Origin: Margaritispora aquatica
Taxonomy: Eukaryota > Ascomycota > Leotiomycetes > Helotiales > Discinellaceae
Assembly: GCA_007644065.1 (NCBI GenBank)
Contig: VJWN01000031.1
Coordinates: forward strand, 248,001 to 312,000
Length of the DNA: 64,000 bases
Reading direction: 5' to 3'
Shown here: positions 34,996-46,865 of the stretch, in pieces
How the letters are laid out: each line of letters starts with the position of its first letter
How positions within the stretch are numbered: position 1 is the stretch's first letter
Translations under genes and position numbers: made by a program
Notes under the pieces: model-generated
Database searches by the model: none
What the model was told of the DNA's origin: nothing
Seen by the model: only the letters and a program-made list of their open reading frames with translations

Positions 34996-36114
34996 TCAAA
35001 TGCCCCTAATAGCTTTCTCTGATCTCCTAAGATGCCCGCAAGTGAGCTTCACACCAAAGAAGGCTTCCAGTCTCTGTTGCTTTTCATCGCTCAGGATATT
35101 TGGATTTGGACAGGTCGTGATTTCGAGTTCGTGGTCGGGAATTTTCGGGTCATAAACAGAAACACAAAGTACTTGTTCCAGAGCACAAAAGCCCCTTCTG
35201 GCCACTTCGATGAGATCTTGCATCCAATCATAATCAATCCATCTGCAGAGAGATTCACACAGGGGTATATCAACTGCGATAGAAGTTGGGAAGTCTTGAG
35301 ACTTCGGCCAGAAATTTTTTTGATATGCAAAATCTAGAAGGAAACGGTAACCCCCCGAGATCGAGGCTTTCCTTTCAAAAAACAAGGTATCTGTGACAGT
35401 GTCGCTGTAAATTGGATATCTGAAAGGTTTCCCGTAGACCTTGAGAGCTTCGACCCTGGCTTCTCGTGAGACGTGCAAAATCATTGGTACTTGCGCTGGC
35501 GAACACAGTTCCCAATCTAGTGAGTTAATCTTCAATACTCTGTCGCGGGGCATAGCAAGTTTCCAAATCTTCAGTCGCAATTCAGGTGGAAGCCTGCCGA
35601 ATTGGTGAAATTTTGGTTCCCACTGCAATCGTAATCTCTCAGTGTCAAACATCTTGGGCCCAGAATTGGAGCGTATTCTTGTCAAACGTCCTCCTCTGAC
35701 CACCCATGCTGGACTTTCAATACGTAGTCTAGCCAACATGCCGGTCAATTCCAAAATATTTTCCTGATTCTGCGTGTGGCTTATAGTAGAGTGTAATGAT
35801 ACAGCTGGCGTCGCAATTGTAGATCTTTTTCTTTCCATTGTGTTCTGTCGTTGACGCTGCCTGATTCGGCTCTCCTGGCTTTTTGGTTGGTCAAGAGTTT
35901 TGACTCTCTTATTTCGTGCCTCGGACCTGTATTTTGTATTCGGCCATTGAAGCTGCTTGGTTTGGCTCTTCTCCAGTCTGTTTTGTCGTTGGAATGAATT
36001 TATTGTTTTCATTCCCGCGTCATGGCTGTAAGTGAGCTGTTGTGGTCGGAAATCAAAAGATAGATCGAGAACCTTGAATGAAGGGTCTAGCCATGGTGCA
36101 GGATCAGTCAACAT
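34996..36114 (-). CDS. 2EXR-domain protein 1
   Basis: Single exon of 372 residues. The first 120 residues are basic and Gln/Arg/Lys-rich. The 2EXR signature is at about 168-190 ('FHQFGRLPPELRLKIWKLAM'), followed by the usual 'ILHVSREARVEALKVYGKPF'. The C-terminus ends with 'FFGVKLTCGHLRR', a motif shared with the two neighbouring paralogs. 2EXR proteins are abundant in filamentous ascomycetes and resemble F-box proteins at the N-terminal helix pair; their biochemical role is unknown. The start at 36114 is the first ATG; a shorter start at the later 'MERKRS' cannot be excluded. Confidence 0.85.
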   Translation of the reverse strand: MLTDPAPWLDPSFKVLDLSFDFRPQQLTYSHDAGMKTINSFQRQNRLEKSQTKQLQWPNTKYRSEARNKRVKTLDQPKSQESRIRQRQRQNTMERKRSTIATPAVSLHSTISHTQNQENILELTGMLARLRIESPAWVVRGGRLTRIRSNSGPKMFDTERLRLQWEPKFHQFGRLPPELRLKIWKLAMPRDRVLKINSLDWELCSPAQVPMILHVSREARVEALKVYGKPFRYPIYSDTVTDTLFFERKASISGGYRFLLDFAYQKNFWPKSQDFPTSIAVDIPLCESLCRWIDYDWMQDLIEVARRGFCALEQVLCVSVYDPKIPDHELEITTCPNPNILSDEKQQRLEAFFGVKLTCGHLRRSEKAIRGI

Positions 36115-36858
36115 CGCTGTAGATCTTAGTTTGTCAGGAACAGCTGAAGATCGATCTTAGATTGATCCTTTGAGAAGGTTCGCGGCAGATGTAGAATTGC
36201 GTTGAAGTGCTGATTCAGGCGTGTCCACATATCCGCCAGAGCAGTTTGCAACCAGCCTGAGAGTTATGCAGATTTCTGTGCTGGCGTCAGAATTAGGTTT
36301 AAACGATGGCAGAGCAAAACAGAATTTCTCAAAACAGCAGAATGAACGGAATTGAATTGGGGTACCTCATGCAACTTGATCTCGTGACCTCGCTTCTTGG
36401 TCACGTTCAGTTTTCCATTTCGCAAAATGCTTTGCGATAAGCACTTCATTGTCTTCTCAAATGTTTCATAAGTTGTAGATCGTGCCAATTTTTGGGTTTA
36501 TTGCCTAATTATTCCCTCCTAGTTCAAGTGTTCCCATTACATAACTCATGCTTCCATGTTTTCATAGATTTACATGTTTAGCTGCAAACTGCTTGTATTT
36601 TATTTTTGTTGATACTTTGTAAGTGAGACAGATGTAATCTTTGCACGCCGAGCGCGTGCCTTTGGAGGCAATGTAGTAATAAGAAACTTCGAAAACGTGT
36701 CACAATTTTCCATGCATTAAGATAGATGGCAAGTTGGTTTAAATGAATATTTATTATGCCTCTTTGCTTGGCTTGACCATTTGCCAGACTTCGAAAGCTG
36801 AAAACTCAAATTAAAATGTACTTGAAAGATCCGTGTTATCCAAATAATTAAGTTTGAA
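36115..36858. other. Spacer between 2EXR genes 1 and 2
   Basis: 744 bases, AT-rich, holding the promoter of 2EXR gene 1 and the 3' flank of gene 2. A 74-codon open frame on the minus strand at 36264-36488 has no recognisable domain. No gene called. Confidence 0.5.
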
Positions 36859-37707
36859 TCAAACTGACGCGAGGTTTTTCCGCTTCACAATATAGCCGCA
36901 AATGAGCTCTAACCCCATGAAATCCTCAACAACTCCCTTCTCATCCTCTGCGAGGAAATTGTTGCATTTTGGACATTCAGTAATGAACATAGCGTCAGCC
37001 GCTATAGTCGGATCAACATAGGCGATGCAAACAGCAGTTTTCCGAACCCTTAATTTGCTTTTAGCTTTCGTTATGTCGTCTAAGATAAAGTCGTCGGGTT
37101 TAGAAAGTAGCTTCGCTAGACTTATGAAGATTCTTCGCTCCATTGCTAGTGAGATGACCCCACTTGGCCACGTCCTGTCGTTTGCCATTGTTCTTACTAG
37201 ATTTCTAGCAGTACAGCGTAGGCCGGCTACAAAAAGTGTGTCAAGGTATGGACACAAGTAGGTAGTGTCAAGACCGTCATTGACAGAGAAAGCATTGTAA
37301 CATTTCTGACTTTCCTCTTTTGCTTCTCGTGATGTACGGAGACTCGGCGGAGACTCGGCGGAGACTTGGTTTTTGAATAAAATCCATGCTCGCATTGACT
37401 CTACCAACGAAGGTAATTGAATGGGCAGTTATTTCCTTCTATGGCGACGACTCGGTTTCTAGGAAATGCAAAGCGCCACTGTTTAAGCATTAGTTATTTC
37501 CGTCAATTAAAATTTCCCGAGCAAGCTTCATGTTGGAGGTTTCTGGAGATGTACTCATAGCCACTTAACTAGAGAATTTCAAATTGAAAGTAATAGCTGG
37601 AGTAAAAGCCGTGGCAAAGAGACTAAGAAACTTACAATCATTAGCCTAACCTCAATAGGAAGTCTGGTGAACTGGTGAAATCTTGTCTCTTGCTCTAAAC
37701 TCGGCAT
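36859..37707 (-). CDS. 2EXR-domain protein 2, short
   Basis: Exons 37636..37707, 37405..37478 and 36859..37342 join in frame to 209 residues. The first exon begins 'MPSLEQETRFHQFTRLPIEV', the 2EXR signature. Exon 2 continues it as 'WRFAFPRNRVVAIEG', and exon 3 carries 'LRTSREAKEESQKCYNAF' and the shared end 'FMGLELICGYIVKRK'. It lacks the long basic N-terminus of its neighbours. Intron 2 is needed because exon 2 otherwise runs into a stop. Its acceptor lies in an 11-base tandem duplication (37343-37364), so the exact splice site is uncertain and the gene may be decaying. Function unknown. Confidence 0.6.
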
Positions 37708-38397
37708 CTTATCTGCAAAGACTATGCTGGCGATGAGTAGGAGCGGGTTCACACCATGCCTCTCCAGTTTGTTATTCAAGGCGATTGAGTGTTCGATATT
37801 GTTGGAGGCTTTGGTCTTTGGGAACTCCTGCCTTTGGATGTGTCTATGACGATACTGAGTTGTGTGTATTTAAATTTTTATACAGTGATTTTATCCCTAT
37901 TATAACAACAACAAAGAAATGCAAGAACTTTCGACAACATACTATACCATCTTCGAGGTCAGAAGAAGAGACGACAGAAGCCTCTAGACATGAGATAGAA
38001 ATTGCACCCGCCCACTGGTATCTCTTGGCAGTTTCTCAATCTACCACTCATGCAGTGGGCAATAGGCAGTGATATGATGGTGGTGGAATGTGCAGTCAAA
38101 TATCACACATTGGAGATCACATGACTGTGACTCGCTTAAGACTCTCCGATGGGGGTTGTCGAAACAAAACAATGAATCCATTGTAACGAACTCTTGTTTG
38201 ATCGCATCCTCGCCATATATATATAATTTGACAATGGAGCTTGAATCGATTGAGACTTGATCGATTTATCTATTGTTGGTCGACGCATCCATTTCCATTG
38301 CCTGCCCCGACTGTCGCTCTTCATGTGGAAAGTGCGATCTGTGCACCCATCATCGCAAGAACAAGAAATCACCACGACCCGTTCGTTTCCTGCGAAA
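37708..38397. promoter_or_regulatory. Divergent promoter region of 2EXR genes 2 and 3
   Basis: 690 bases between divergent starts. A short TATATATATA run lies at 38214-38224, about 175 bases upstream of the gene 3 start. No gene seen. Confidence 0.45.
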
Positions 38398-39482
38398 ATG
38401 CCATTCGATATCAAGTCATCAAGTCCAAAGACTACTGTAGCCTTCAATAACGGCCTCGGTGATTCTCTCCTCAATCTCGCAGCTGCTAAGTCAATGGCGC
38501 GCAAGATCGCAGTTGACCGCGGCCCACCAGTCGCGAAATCATGTTCTCCAATTCACGATTTGACATCTGGGTAGGCTCACTTCTCCTTGTTTTAGATCTC
38601 GCCTTACTGTTCTCACACTAACATGCGATCAATAGTTTTCTGCGATTAGCAATCTCGGGTCGAGCTGGTAGACTTTCCAATCGCATACAGGACAAACTTT
38701 GCCAAGCGCTTGATAATCTCCGCATTGATGAAGTGATTATTGAAAAAGCTTTGGGCAATGGCAGGAAGCTGGTGGATAGAACTAAAGGATTGGCTATATT
38801 CGACATCGCGCATCTGCAGCAGCAGTGGAATCCCCAATTTCACCTCTTTGCCGAACTTCCGACAGAGCTCAGAGTCTCAATCTGGCAGCTATCACTTCCC
38901 AAAAAGCGTGTCCTAGCGTTAACAAAGAGACTTTCCCACAATTTTATCTACGCTAGACTTCGCCTCAACATAACAGAGTATTTAGCTCCTCACAACTCTA
39001 TCCCCACGGCACTCTGCATCTGTCATGAGTCGCGGACTGAGGCTTTGAGGTTCTACAAGCCAATATTTGGAAACTTGGGCAAAGATGGCAAAACATATTT
39101 CGACTGCGAGTTCGACACCCTATATATTGGCAATGACGACTCAATAAATTTCGCGGAGATTATGACTTTTTTCTCTCATGGGCAAGGAATTAGCAGCCTT
39201 TGCTCCATTGCCCTAAGCACATCGATGTGCGTCAGCCTCGCGTTTGCTCGGAAAATAAACATTTACAAAAATGATAAAACAGTCGAAAACACGCGTGAAA
39301 AGCTGTCGAATCTGCGTGAGGCATACTGCATCCCCAGCCAAGATCCGGACATAGCTGTCAACGACATGACAATCTCCCAATGTGCTTGTGGCTCAGTAGG
39401 ATCGTTGGAGACTGGCCAGATTGAGGCCATGGAAGGATTGCTGGGAATCAAGCTTACTTGCGGAGAGGTTCGTCGAGGATGA
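38398..39482 (+). CDS. 2EXR-domain protein 3
   Basis: Exons 38398..38570 and 38636..39482 join in frame to 339 residues ('LTSGFLRLAISGRAG' across the junction). The 2EXR motif lies at about 145-165 ('FHLFAELPTELRVSIWQLSL'), preceded by 'LQQQWNPQ', and is followed by 'ALCICHESRTEALRFYKPIF'. The C-terminus 'LLGIKLTCGEVRRG' matches the ends of the other two 2EXR proteins, showing that they are paralogs. The unusual N-terminal 100 residues have no recognised domain. An upstream ATG (38257) is in the same frame; I chose 38398 because the stretch before it reads like untranslated sequence. Function unknown. Confidence 0.8.
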
Positions 39483-42400
39483 AACCATACATTTGTTGGA
39501 GTGTGTAATATTGATTGAGCCAATCAAAATGGAAATCCTTAGGTAAGACGCTTACTGAAGGAACCTATATTTAAACACAGTCTCAAATGAAAAACTTCGC
39601 TGCTTTGCATGTCTATTGTTTCCAAAAGTGTGGTTTGGGCTGTATTTGAGAGTGTCACATAATGTGAAACATTCAGAGATTTGATCCAGCTTAGCAATAA
39701 TATGGCCACAAATTAGATCCAAGCTCCAGTGGGTGGTGAAATTTCCGGGCGCTGCTCAAATCAAGAAGCCGTTATCTAATACTCCCGAGGTCTGCAAACT
39801 TAAATTCGAGGTTACCAGAAGTGCTAAGACATGGCTAGAATATTTGATTGTGTTCTATCAATTGACACATTCAATAAAGAAATAACCATAATATCAGTGA
39901 GAATTTTCGGCACGTAAGGTAACTTCTATCAATTCTGTCACACACTGGTGAAGCATAAACACCGACACTGAAACGCATGATCAGGCACTAAGCCACACCA
40001 TTCAATCCTCTCGTCTGTCTAGCAATGGCCAACAACCAGGCATGTGTAGACGAAACCACCAAAGTAAAACACACGCAATGAAAGATGGACAACAGCACAA
40101 CACACTACAACAAATCCTGAACCCTCCAGAGTGAGCCAGAAACTTCTAGCCCAGCCACAAACATGGGCCCTCACTAATCAACACTCTCGAATCATGTGAG
40201 ACCAAGTCCTCACCACTCACCTGACTCATCTTAAACAACATAGACCCTAGCTTCACATTTAGGCCGAAACTCAAGCCCAAAGTCGATCTCACCATGGCCA
40301 GGCAACCTATGCGTCGCCGTTTTCTCGCCAGACATGCAACCGCATCTCGAAGCAGAAATTCCCCGTCCGATTGCAGATACCCTCATGCCCTGTCAACCCA
40401 TGCATGCCGGGTTAGTGTTCTGTTTCCTGCTTCTAAAGTCGGTATCTGCTCCACATCTAACATCTCACGCCCCACGCTAGCAGCACGGGGATGTCTCCTC
40501 AGCTGTGCCCCCACTCGCTAGAAGCCCACTCTGTGCTGAAGACGGGTAAGGTAAGACTTCCTTCCTTCCTTCCTTCCTTAATTGAGGGGGTACAGAGACA
40601 ACCAGATGATGAGGAGGAAAATGACAAAAGAATATGCGTTGAACTGATCGAGCCTTTGGCCTGAGAGGAGTATCTGCATGAGACTACCAGTAGCTCACGA
40701 CTTCAATCTCTATTCAGAGTGATTCGTCTCATACTGGCCGTATGCTCTTAGCAAGAAGCCAAACGAGCAAAGTGCATACATACTCGCAGTAGATGTGTGT
40801 CTCCTCATCGTGCAATACATACCCTAGTCTCCATATGGCGGTGGCCAGAACACTAAGACATGAGGTTCATCTCGACCAAAGAATTTCTTCTCCACACAAC
40901 TTAAGCCAACATGTAGATCGTGCTCCTGCCAGATCCATGCCCCGGAATATGCTTCTTTCCGCACCAGCGAACATGAGAGCTCGTCGCTGATCCTGGACTG
41001 GGTAACCGTTTGTTGCCTTTCTGTACCGCTCGTAACATCAGCCGAAAACCCGGTATCTGTATATCTGTGGCATTTCTCAGAGGCTGCTAGTTGTTTGCGG
41101 TGCATCGTCATCCCTGTAAGTGGCCTAGACTCGCCGGTGGTTTCTAGAGGACTTGTGCTGAGCTTTATGTATGTGGCGATAGACGACAAAGATGGAAATG
41201 CGGTCGTGTTTTCCAGATTTACATGATCGTGTATCGAAGCCTATCCATCTCCACTCTTCACCCCCACGACAGAGATCGAGCATCTACCGAAGTAAAACAA
41301 ACCCACACAAGCATCGAAGCGGTCAAGCCTCCATTTTCATTTTTCAAACTCAAGTTCAGTACGGAAGAACTTCCAACGACTTCTCGCATGTCGTTTGCAT
41401 CGTGCCTGCCCCGCTAGCCGAGCTCGGCTAGCTCATGTACAGCTCATGTACGTTGCCGCGTTCAAGTTTGCGTCAAGCCACGCCAATACGCGTCTCTCTC
41501 TCTCCAACCTCCTTAGAGACAGCCATTCTCGGGCCAAGGGCAAACCAATGAACAGGTTCTCTCATAAATTCGGTATGTACGGCCATGTGCAGCAGCGGGC
41601 AAGGTTGCCGGGAATGGAAGATACCCCTCTCCAGATCTCCAACGACATAAAAAGCAGCAGCCATAAAGCGAACTGACCACTGGAACGAGCCCAAGCTTCG
41701 AAGGGTTGAAGAAGTATCCACTCTCGCCTCCTGATTAATTCCTGGCCCCTGAGTGCCATGGTTGACGAGTTTGATAGATGACTGATCTTTAAACTTGCTG
41801 CTGTTTTTGGTGAAAAAGAAACTGGACAGTAACGGGAGGCTTAAACAGCCGTGATTTGCAAAGGACTGTTCACATTGAGGTGGATAGAGATTCGATGGGT
41901 CTGCCCGCATTTCTTGCTTCTTCGACCAGGTCTCTGTGAGCAACCAAGGACAAATTTGAAGTGGAGTGGAGATTTTGAGCATGGCAGCAATCATTCTTCG
42001 GCATCTCTAGAAGAAGGACGGCTGTCTCATCTATGTCGATTGATTTACCAGATCTCAGTCTCATTCTTTTGCAGCTCAAGTCAGCTCTCTGACTCTAATA
42101 GAACAGCATTGTATCTTCTTATATTCCTTCATTGTCTCCATCGATAACATAGATAATGCATCTTCGTTTAAACACTAATTACACTACATAATATTTAATC
42201 CACCGCATACTACTTCTCCGCAAATCCAGAACGAAGGAATTCCAGAGAAAGTGTTTCAAAAAGTTTGGTAAGAAACTAGAAGCACTAAATATACTGTAAG
42301 CATCTCATCACCGCTGAACTTTGTTGGCGGTGAAAACTTTCTAATGGGATAAGGCAGTGAATAGGAGAAGTAGATAACCTTTAGCTATCCAGGGAAACAC

Positions 42401-42795
42401 CTATCGTGTCTCCACCACCTTGGAAATTATTGGATGTCAAGAACATCAATCGCCATCACCGCAAAGGACACACCAGTCATCATTAAGCAGACAAGCACAG
42501 GGACGGACCGCTTACATGTCAGGTCTTTTTAGTTTCTGACCGCTTGCACACTTGCTGTTAATTGGAGCTATCGACCGCACGATACCCGCGGTAGAAGGCA
42601 CCAACCGTCTTCTGCAGTGCATCTAGTATTCTAGTAGAAGTATAATCTTCGCGAAGCTACAGTGAATCTCTTGAGGAGATTAGGAGGCGGTGAAGTCTTA
42701 CCAGAATGTTTATCAACGCAGAGCCCCGACATGTCTCGAATGACTGCTTCCAAACCTTTGTCCACAGACCGGCATTGCATCAAAGACTTGTCAAG
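39483..42795. other. Long gene-poor stretch
   Basis: 3.3 kb between 2EXR gene 3 and the Myb-like gene. Open frames of 65-173 codons occur on both strands (for example minus 40824-41189 and minus 41473-41994), but they overlap, lack domains and have no consistent intron signals. A (CTTC)n tract lies at 40558-40578. A long 5' untranslated region or an RNA gene could be hidden here; I cannot support one. Confidence 0.5.
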
Positions 42796-44494
42796 ATGAC
42801 GAACAACGATATCAACGCTTGGGGCAGGGTGTTCAGATCCGCAGCTGCTCAAGCAACTGACACTTGGGATGAGCAACTGAATGACTTTAGCAGCGAGAAC
42901 TTCTCGGTAATAAATGTTCGAAAGTGGAGTATTGAGAGATGCTGATCTTCTCTAGGTGCAAAGTCCATTTCCTGGATACTATCAAGATACAGGATCCCAG
43001 GCACAAGGTATTAACCTGTCGAAGCCACTCTATCAATCAATCCCTCAATCTCAACAACCTCAATACAATCATTACAAAACACCGTCTCAAGGACAACAGA
43101 CTGCTGCCAGCATGAATTGCTTCGAGAAAACCAGCCCAATGCTGGATAACGAATATTCGTCCTGGAATGTGGGAGGTCAAACTCGAGGCAGCTTTTCTGA
43201 ATTCTCGGGAATGCAAAACTCGCTGAAAGACTTCACCTACCAACCATTGATGGACCCAGTCATTTCGCCTTTTTCAATGATAGGTCCCTCGTGTCCCTCA
43301 AATTTGCTTCAATCTTCCTACTTGGAAGATGGTTCAATTCTTGGCTCAGTGATGAACATGGATAAGACCAGTCCGAGTACAGTGTACAGTGGATGCTCGA
43401 CTTCGAGCCAATCTATCGACCCCAGATCACTGACCCAGTTCAATATGTCCAATAGTGCAAGTTCCACTGGATCTTGGTGGCCTGAGACTCCCCGCAACAG
43501 CAACAGTCATAGCCAGAACCATGGAATACTTCCAAGTCACGATGGTTTGCCAAGGTATCAGATGAACTCACACGTAGCACCATCGTCACAATTCAACGAT
43601 CCATGGACTATGACATCAAGCACATCAAGCACATCAAGTGCTTGGCCAAGCCACGATATGGCATCAAAGACCATTTCTCCCCAAGTCTTAACGCTGAACA
43701 TTTCATCGGCGCCATTGTCAATCTCTGGATCAAGTCAAGGATCGGTTCTACAGCTCTCCGACTCGAGCTCTAGTGAAAGTAGCGAAGATGATCAATCCAA
43801 TTATTCCAGTCCTGAAAGCTTCGGAATTGCTGAGCCACAACCACGCAGACTACGACAAATCCTTCCAAGTGATGCTCCCATGTCTCGCCGACTTCTACCG
43901 ATCTTGCCTAGTAACGATGACACAAGCAGGGCAACCAAGAAGCGACCAACAAGAGCAGCTGCCACATCGACGAACGACAGCCGAAGGAAGAGTACACCTC
44001 CACCAAGCATCCCTAGACCCAGTACCCACAAACGCATTGAGCCTAAACCTGTGGACCACTCTGAACAGTTCAGCCAAGCTCCAAATGTGAAAGCTGCCCA
44101 TTTTCGAGACGCAAGAGATGATTTCCTTGTCCGATCAAAGCTTGCTGGTATGTCCTACAAGGATATTCGAAAGAAGGGAAAGTTCACGGAGGCAGAGTCA
44201 ACCTTAAGGGGTCGCTTCAGAACTTTGACGAAGCACAAGACTGCGCGAGTTAGGAAACCAGAATGGAACGATAACGATGTAAGATCCCATACTATCATTT
44301 CTGAATTATAACTGACTTGAAAGCTTCGACTATTGAAGAAAGCCGTCCGAAAGCTGACTAAGAATGCCGACCTCTCGAAGTGCAAGGTGCCTTGGAAGCA
44401 AGTGGCAGAATACATTGCTGAGAACGGAGGATCGTATCATTTTGGGAATGCAACATGTCGAAAGCGATGGGATGAGCTTCAAGCCGATGCCTAA
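42796..44494 (+). CDS. Myb-like DNA-binding-type protein
   Basis: Exons 42796..42906, 42956..44278 and 44324..44494 join to 534 residues. Residues 1-330 are Ser/Gln/Pro-rich and probably disordered, with a TSSTSSTSS run and an acidic Ser/Glu patch ('SSSSESSEDDQ'). Basic linkers follow. The conserved C-terminal 120 residues start 'DDFLVRSKLAGMSYKDIRKK' and 'FTEAESTLRGRFRTLTKHK'. They continue across intron 2 into 'VPWKQVAEYIAENGGSYHFG' and 'ATCRKRWDEL', which resembles a pair of Myb/SANT-like helix-turn-helix units common in fungal regulators. A nuclear role in transcription is likely but inferred. The start is the ATG that is in frame with exon 2. Confidence 0.8.
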
Positions 44495-44551
44495 CAGTTC
44501 AAGGGCGATTATACTTCGAGGGTGTTGAACTTGAATTAGAAATAAATTCAA

Positions 44552-45523
44552 TCAAAGTCGTTCTTGTGACTTGGGTATTCCAATAGCATGTAGCACGTCA
44601 TATAGCTTTGACGCATCATCACACATCGCATTCCATTCCTCCTCACTTTTGACCAAAAGAGTACCTCCCAGCACCGTACCATTGAGGGAAATGGGTCCAA
44701 GTGAATGTCCATCCCGGCTTGCAATTTTGGAGCCTTCTGATATCCTCGGACACAAAACCATGGAGCGGTCCGTAAATCCCATATTGTAGCTAATCTGGGA
44801 TTCCAGACCATCTGGACTTACGCCACTAGCAAGGCAAGCTTGCTCGTAAAGGGATTTGTATGTTGAATGTAGTTGTGCCGGTGATACATTGACTTGCAGC
44901 TGCTTCGAAAAGTAGATAAATGGCAAGCTTACACTTTGATGGGCAAGGTTATCAGCCAGAACATTCCACGTTGTGCCTTCTTCGACTCCACTTCGCATTG
45001 AATTTACAGGCAGAAATTGAATATGCCTATGAGGCTGGCTGGCGCCGGAATGTTCTCCAGAGTTAAAGAAGCCAAACAAATCTTCGCCATTTTCTCGATA
45101 CGTCTTCAAGCACGCATACGTAGCAGCAATATCATCCTCTTCCAGTAAATTGGTTTGCTTCTTAAAGGCTGTCGTAGCAAGGATGAAGTGGTCTGGTATA
45201 ACTGGGAATTTATTGAGAACTAAGTAATGTGCCTTGGACAGTTCTGTGACAAATAGTCCTTTGGGTGGGTTCTCAAAGGGATCAATGGGCTTCGCAGATG
45301 GATTCTTATTTGATTTTGGCTTGTTTGTAAGAGCAGGGGAATATCTGACTTGGAACTATGCCATTGTCAATAGATGATCGAGGTAGGATGCTGCTAAACT
45401 TACCACCACACCGTCACATTGCAGTAAAGAGACTCGTGTGGGATAAAATGTGAGCTCCCCAGTCTCTTGTGCAGAACGAAAGTGTTTTCGAACCAGCGAT
45501 GGAAGGTTTCTTAGATGTTCCAT
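44552..45523 (-). CDS. APA2: Diadenosine tetraphosphate (Ap4A) phosphorylase, Apa2 type
   Basis: ATP adenylyltransferase that splits Ap4A with phosphate into ATP and ADP, controlling dinucleoside polyphosphate levels in the cytosol. Exons 45404..45523 and 44552..45355 give 307 residues, near the yeast Apa1/Apa2 length. Motifs: 'LFVTELSKAHYLVLNKFPVI', 'DHFILATTAFKKQ', 'FFNSGEHSGASQPHRH'; the HIT-like H149-x-H151-x-Q153 is intact. The C-terminal 'YNMGFTDRSMVLCPR' and 'LNGTVLGGTLLVKSEEEW' are also typical. It is convergent with the Myb-like gene: only 57 bases separate their stop codons. Identity is firm. Confidence 0.93.
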
Positions 45524-46865
45524 TGTTGTTCAGTGTGTTCAGCGGGGTTGTCTTCTCGTTGAACCATGACCATAGAAACCTTGAAAGAGGTGGCAGAATT
45601 AGGCGGTGAGGCCTCCACTTTTATGTCTAAATCAATTACCATATCTCAACCAGACATCTTAAGTTCCTAAGAACAGGATTCCCAATGCTCAAAGACGTGT
45701 TATAACAGTAGTTATGCTAACTCTAAGTCTCCTTTAATTTATCGCATTGAGTTCACTAGGGTGTTTGACACCAGACATAAGAACACTACAGAAGAAGCAC
45801 ACTCCATCTCAGGTATATCGAAATTCCCAGCTTTAGTACCTGTACTTCATCCATAAATGCGCACTAATCCTGTCATATACAAGGCTCTAGCCATTGCAAG
45901 AAACATACAGAAAAACTCAAGAAAGAAAATCAACTTGAAGAATATGTTCAGAGGTTTCCTCAGGGCCACCGGTCGTTGTGAACCATACTCGCACTTGTCG
46001 ACGTCTGTTCCATGCACCTCCTCCACCACAAAACAACCATCCTTTTCTAACTTCGAGATATGGCTTTTTGTGATTCCATCTTTGCCTTCTGTTGCCTGAT
46101 CCTCCCCTCCTTTCTGAAATCCCAGAAATGCAGCAGGGCTATGAGCGTTATACAGAAAATATACCCGCATAGTAAAGTTGAAAACTCAGATCGGATTATA
46201 TCGGATTGTTCCCTTGGCGCATGTCTGATGATGCTGAATATCACCTACGTTGTGTTAACGGCGAATCCTTAAGTCGACGAGATCTTACAGCTGATGACGA
46301 AAAGCAGACTGATGCTGTCGTTACGAGCACGAGGACGAAAATATGATGACTATGATTTGAATTCGTCATAATTTCTCTCATGTCTATCCCTGCGTCCCGA
46401 GACGCACCCTGTAACAAGACAAACCATTGGTACTTCATGTTCAAGCGATTTTAAATTTATAACCACATTCAAATTTCTATTTATTTTCGTTTTAAATATA
46501 CCGTATGCCTCTCGCAACACACCTAACGTATCAAATCCGAAAAGCAGCATCGCGTCGTCGCTGCCTAGTTAAACTTATACAGAACCTTCATTTATACTAT
46601 ATAAGGACCCTTGACTCGCAACACCACCATCGAGGTTTTTTCACCTTTCAAACTTATAGAGCGATCAGATATAAATATTCAGCTTTTATTCTAACACTAA
46701 CAAGTTATTGTCAGTCTGATGGCGGCCAGAGCACGCTCTGTCTTAAGTCGTCGTCACCTCCTCCAACCAAGCGAGCAAGGATCATTGTCAGCTGCGGTGT
46801 GGTTATAGTAATCTCGGTAAAAAATATATATATATATATATAGTTTCCCCAGCCTAGCAGTCGTT
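45524..46865. other. Spacer with AT microsatellite and one repeat copy
   Basis: 1.3 kb holding the promoter of the Apa2 gene and the 3' flank of the CorA-like gene. A 107-codon minus-strand frame (45847-46170) ends in a hydrophobic segment but has no other support. A TA microsatellite lies at 46823-46842. The left copy of a 26-base inverted repeat lies at 46382-46407. Confidence 0.5.
46382..46407 (+). repeat. 26-bp repeat, left copy
   Basis: Begins GTCTATCCCTGCGT and contains the perfect hairpin TGCGTC-CCGA-GACGCA. The same 26 bases occur inverted at 49863-49888, with weaker similarity continuing about 15 bases inward. A partial copy lies at 52281. Confidence 0.65.

Noticed and set aside
37405..37407. 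Stop codon in exon 2 of 2EXR gene 2
   Set aside because: It overlaps a GT donor. A 62-base intron restores the frame to exon 3, though some doubt about decay remains.
40824..41189. 121-codon minus-strand open frame
   Set aside because: No domain, unfavourable composition and overlap with other frames.
41473..41994. 173-codon minus-strand open frame
   Set aside because: Overlaps plus-strand frames of similar size, has no recognisable motif or splice set, and is probably chance.
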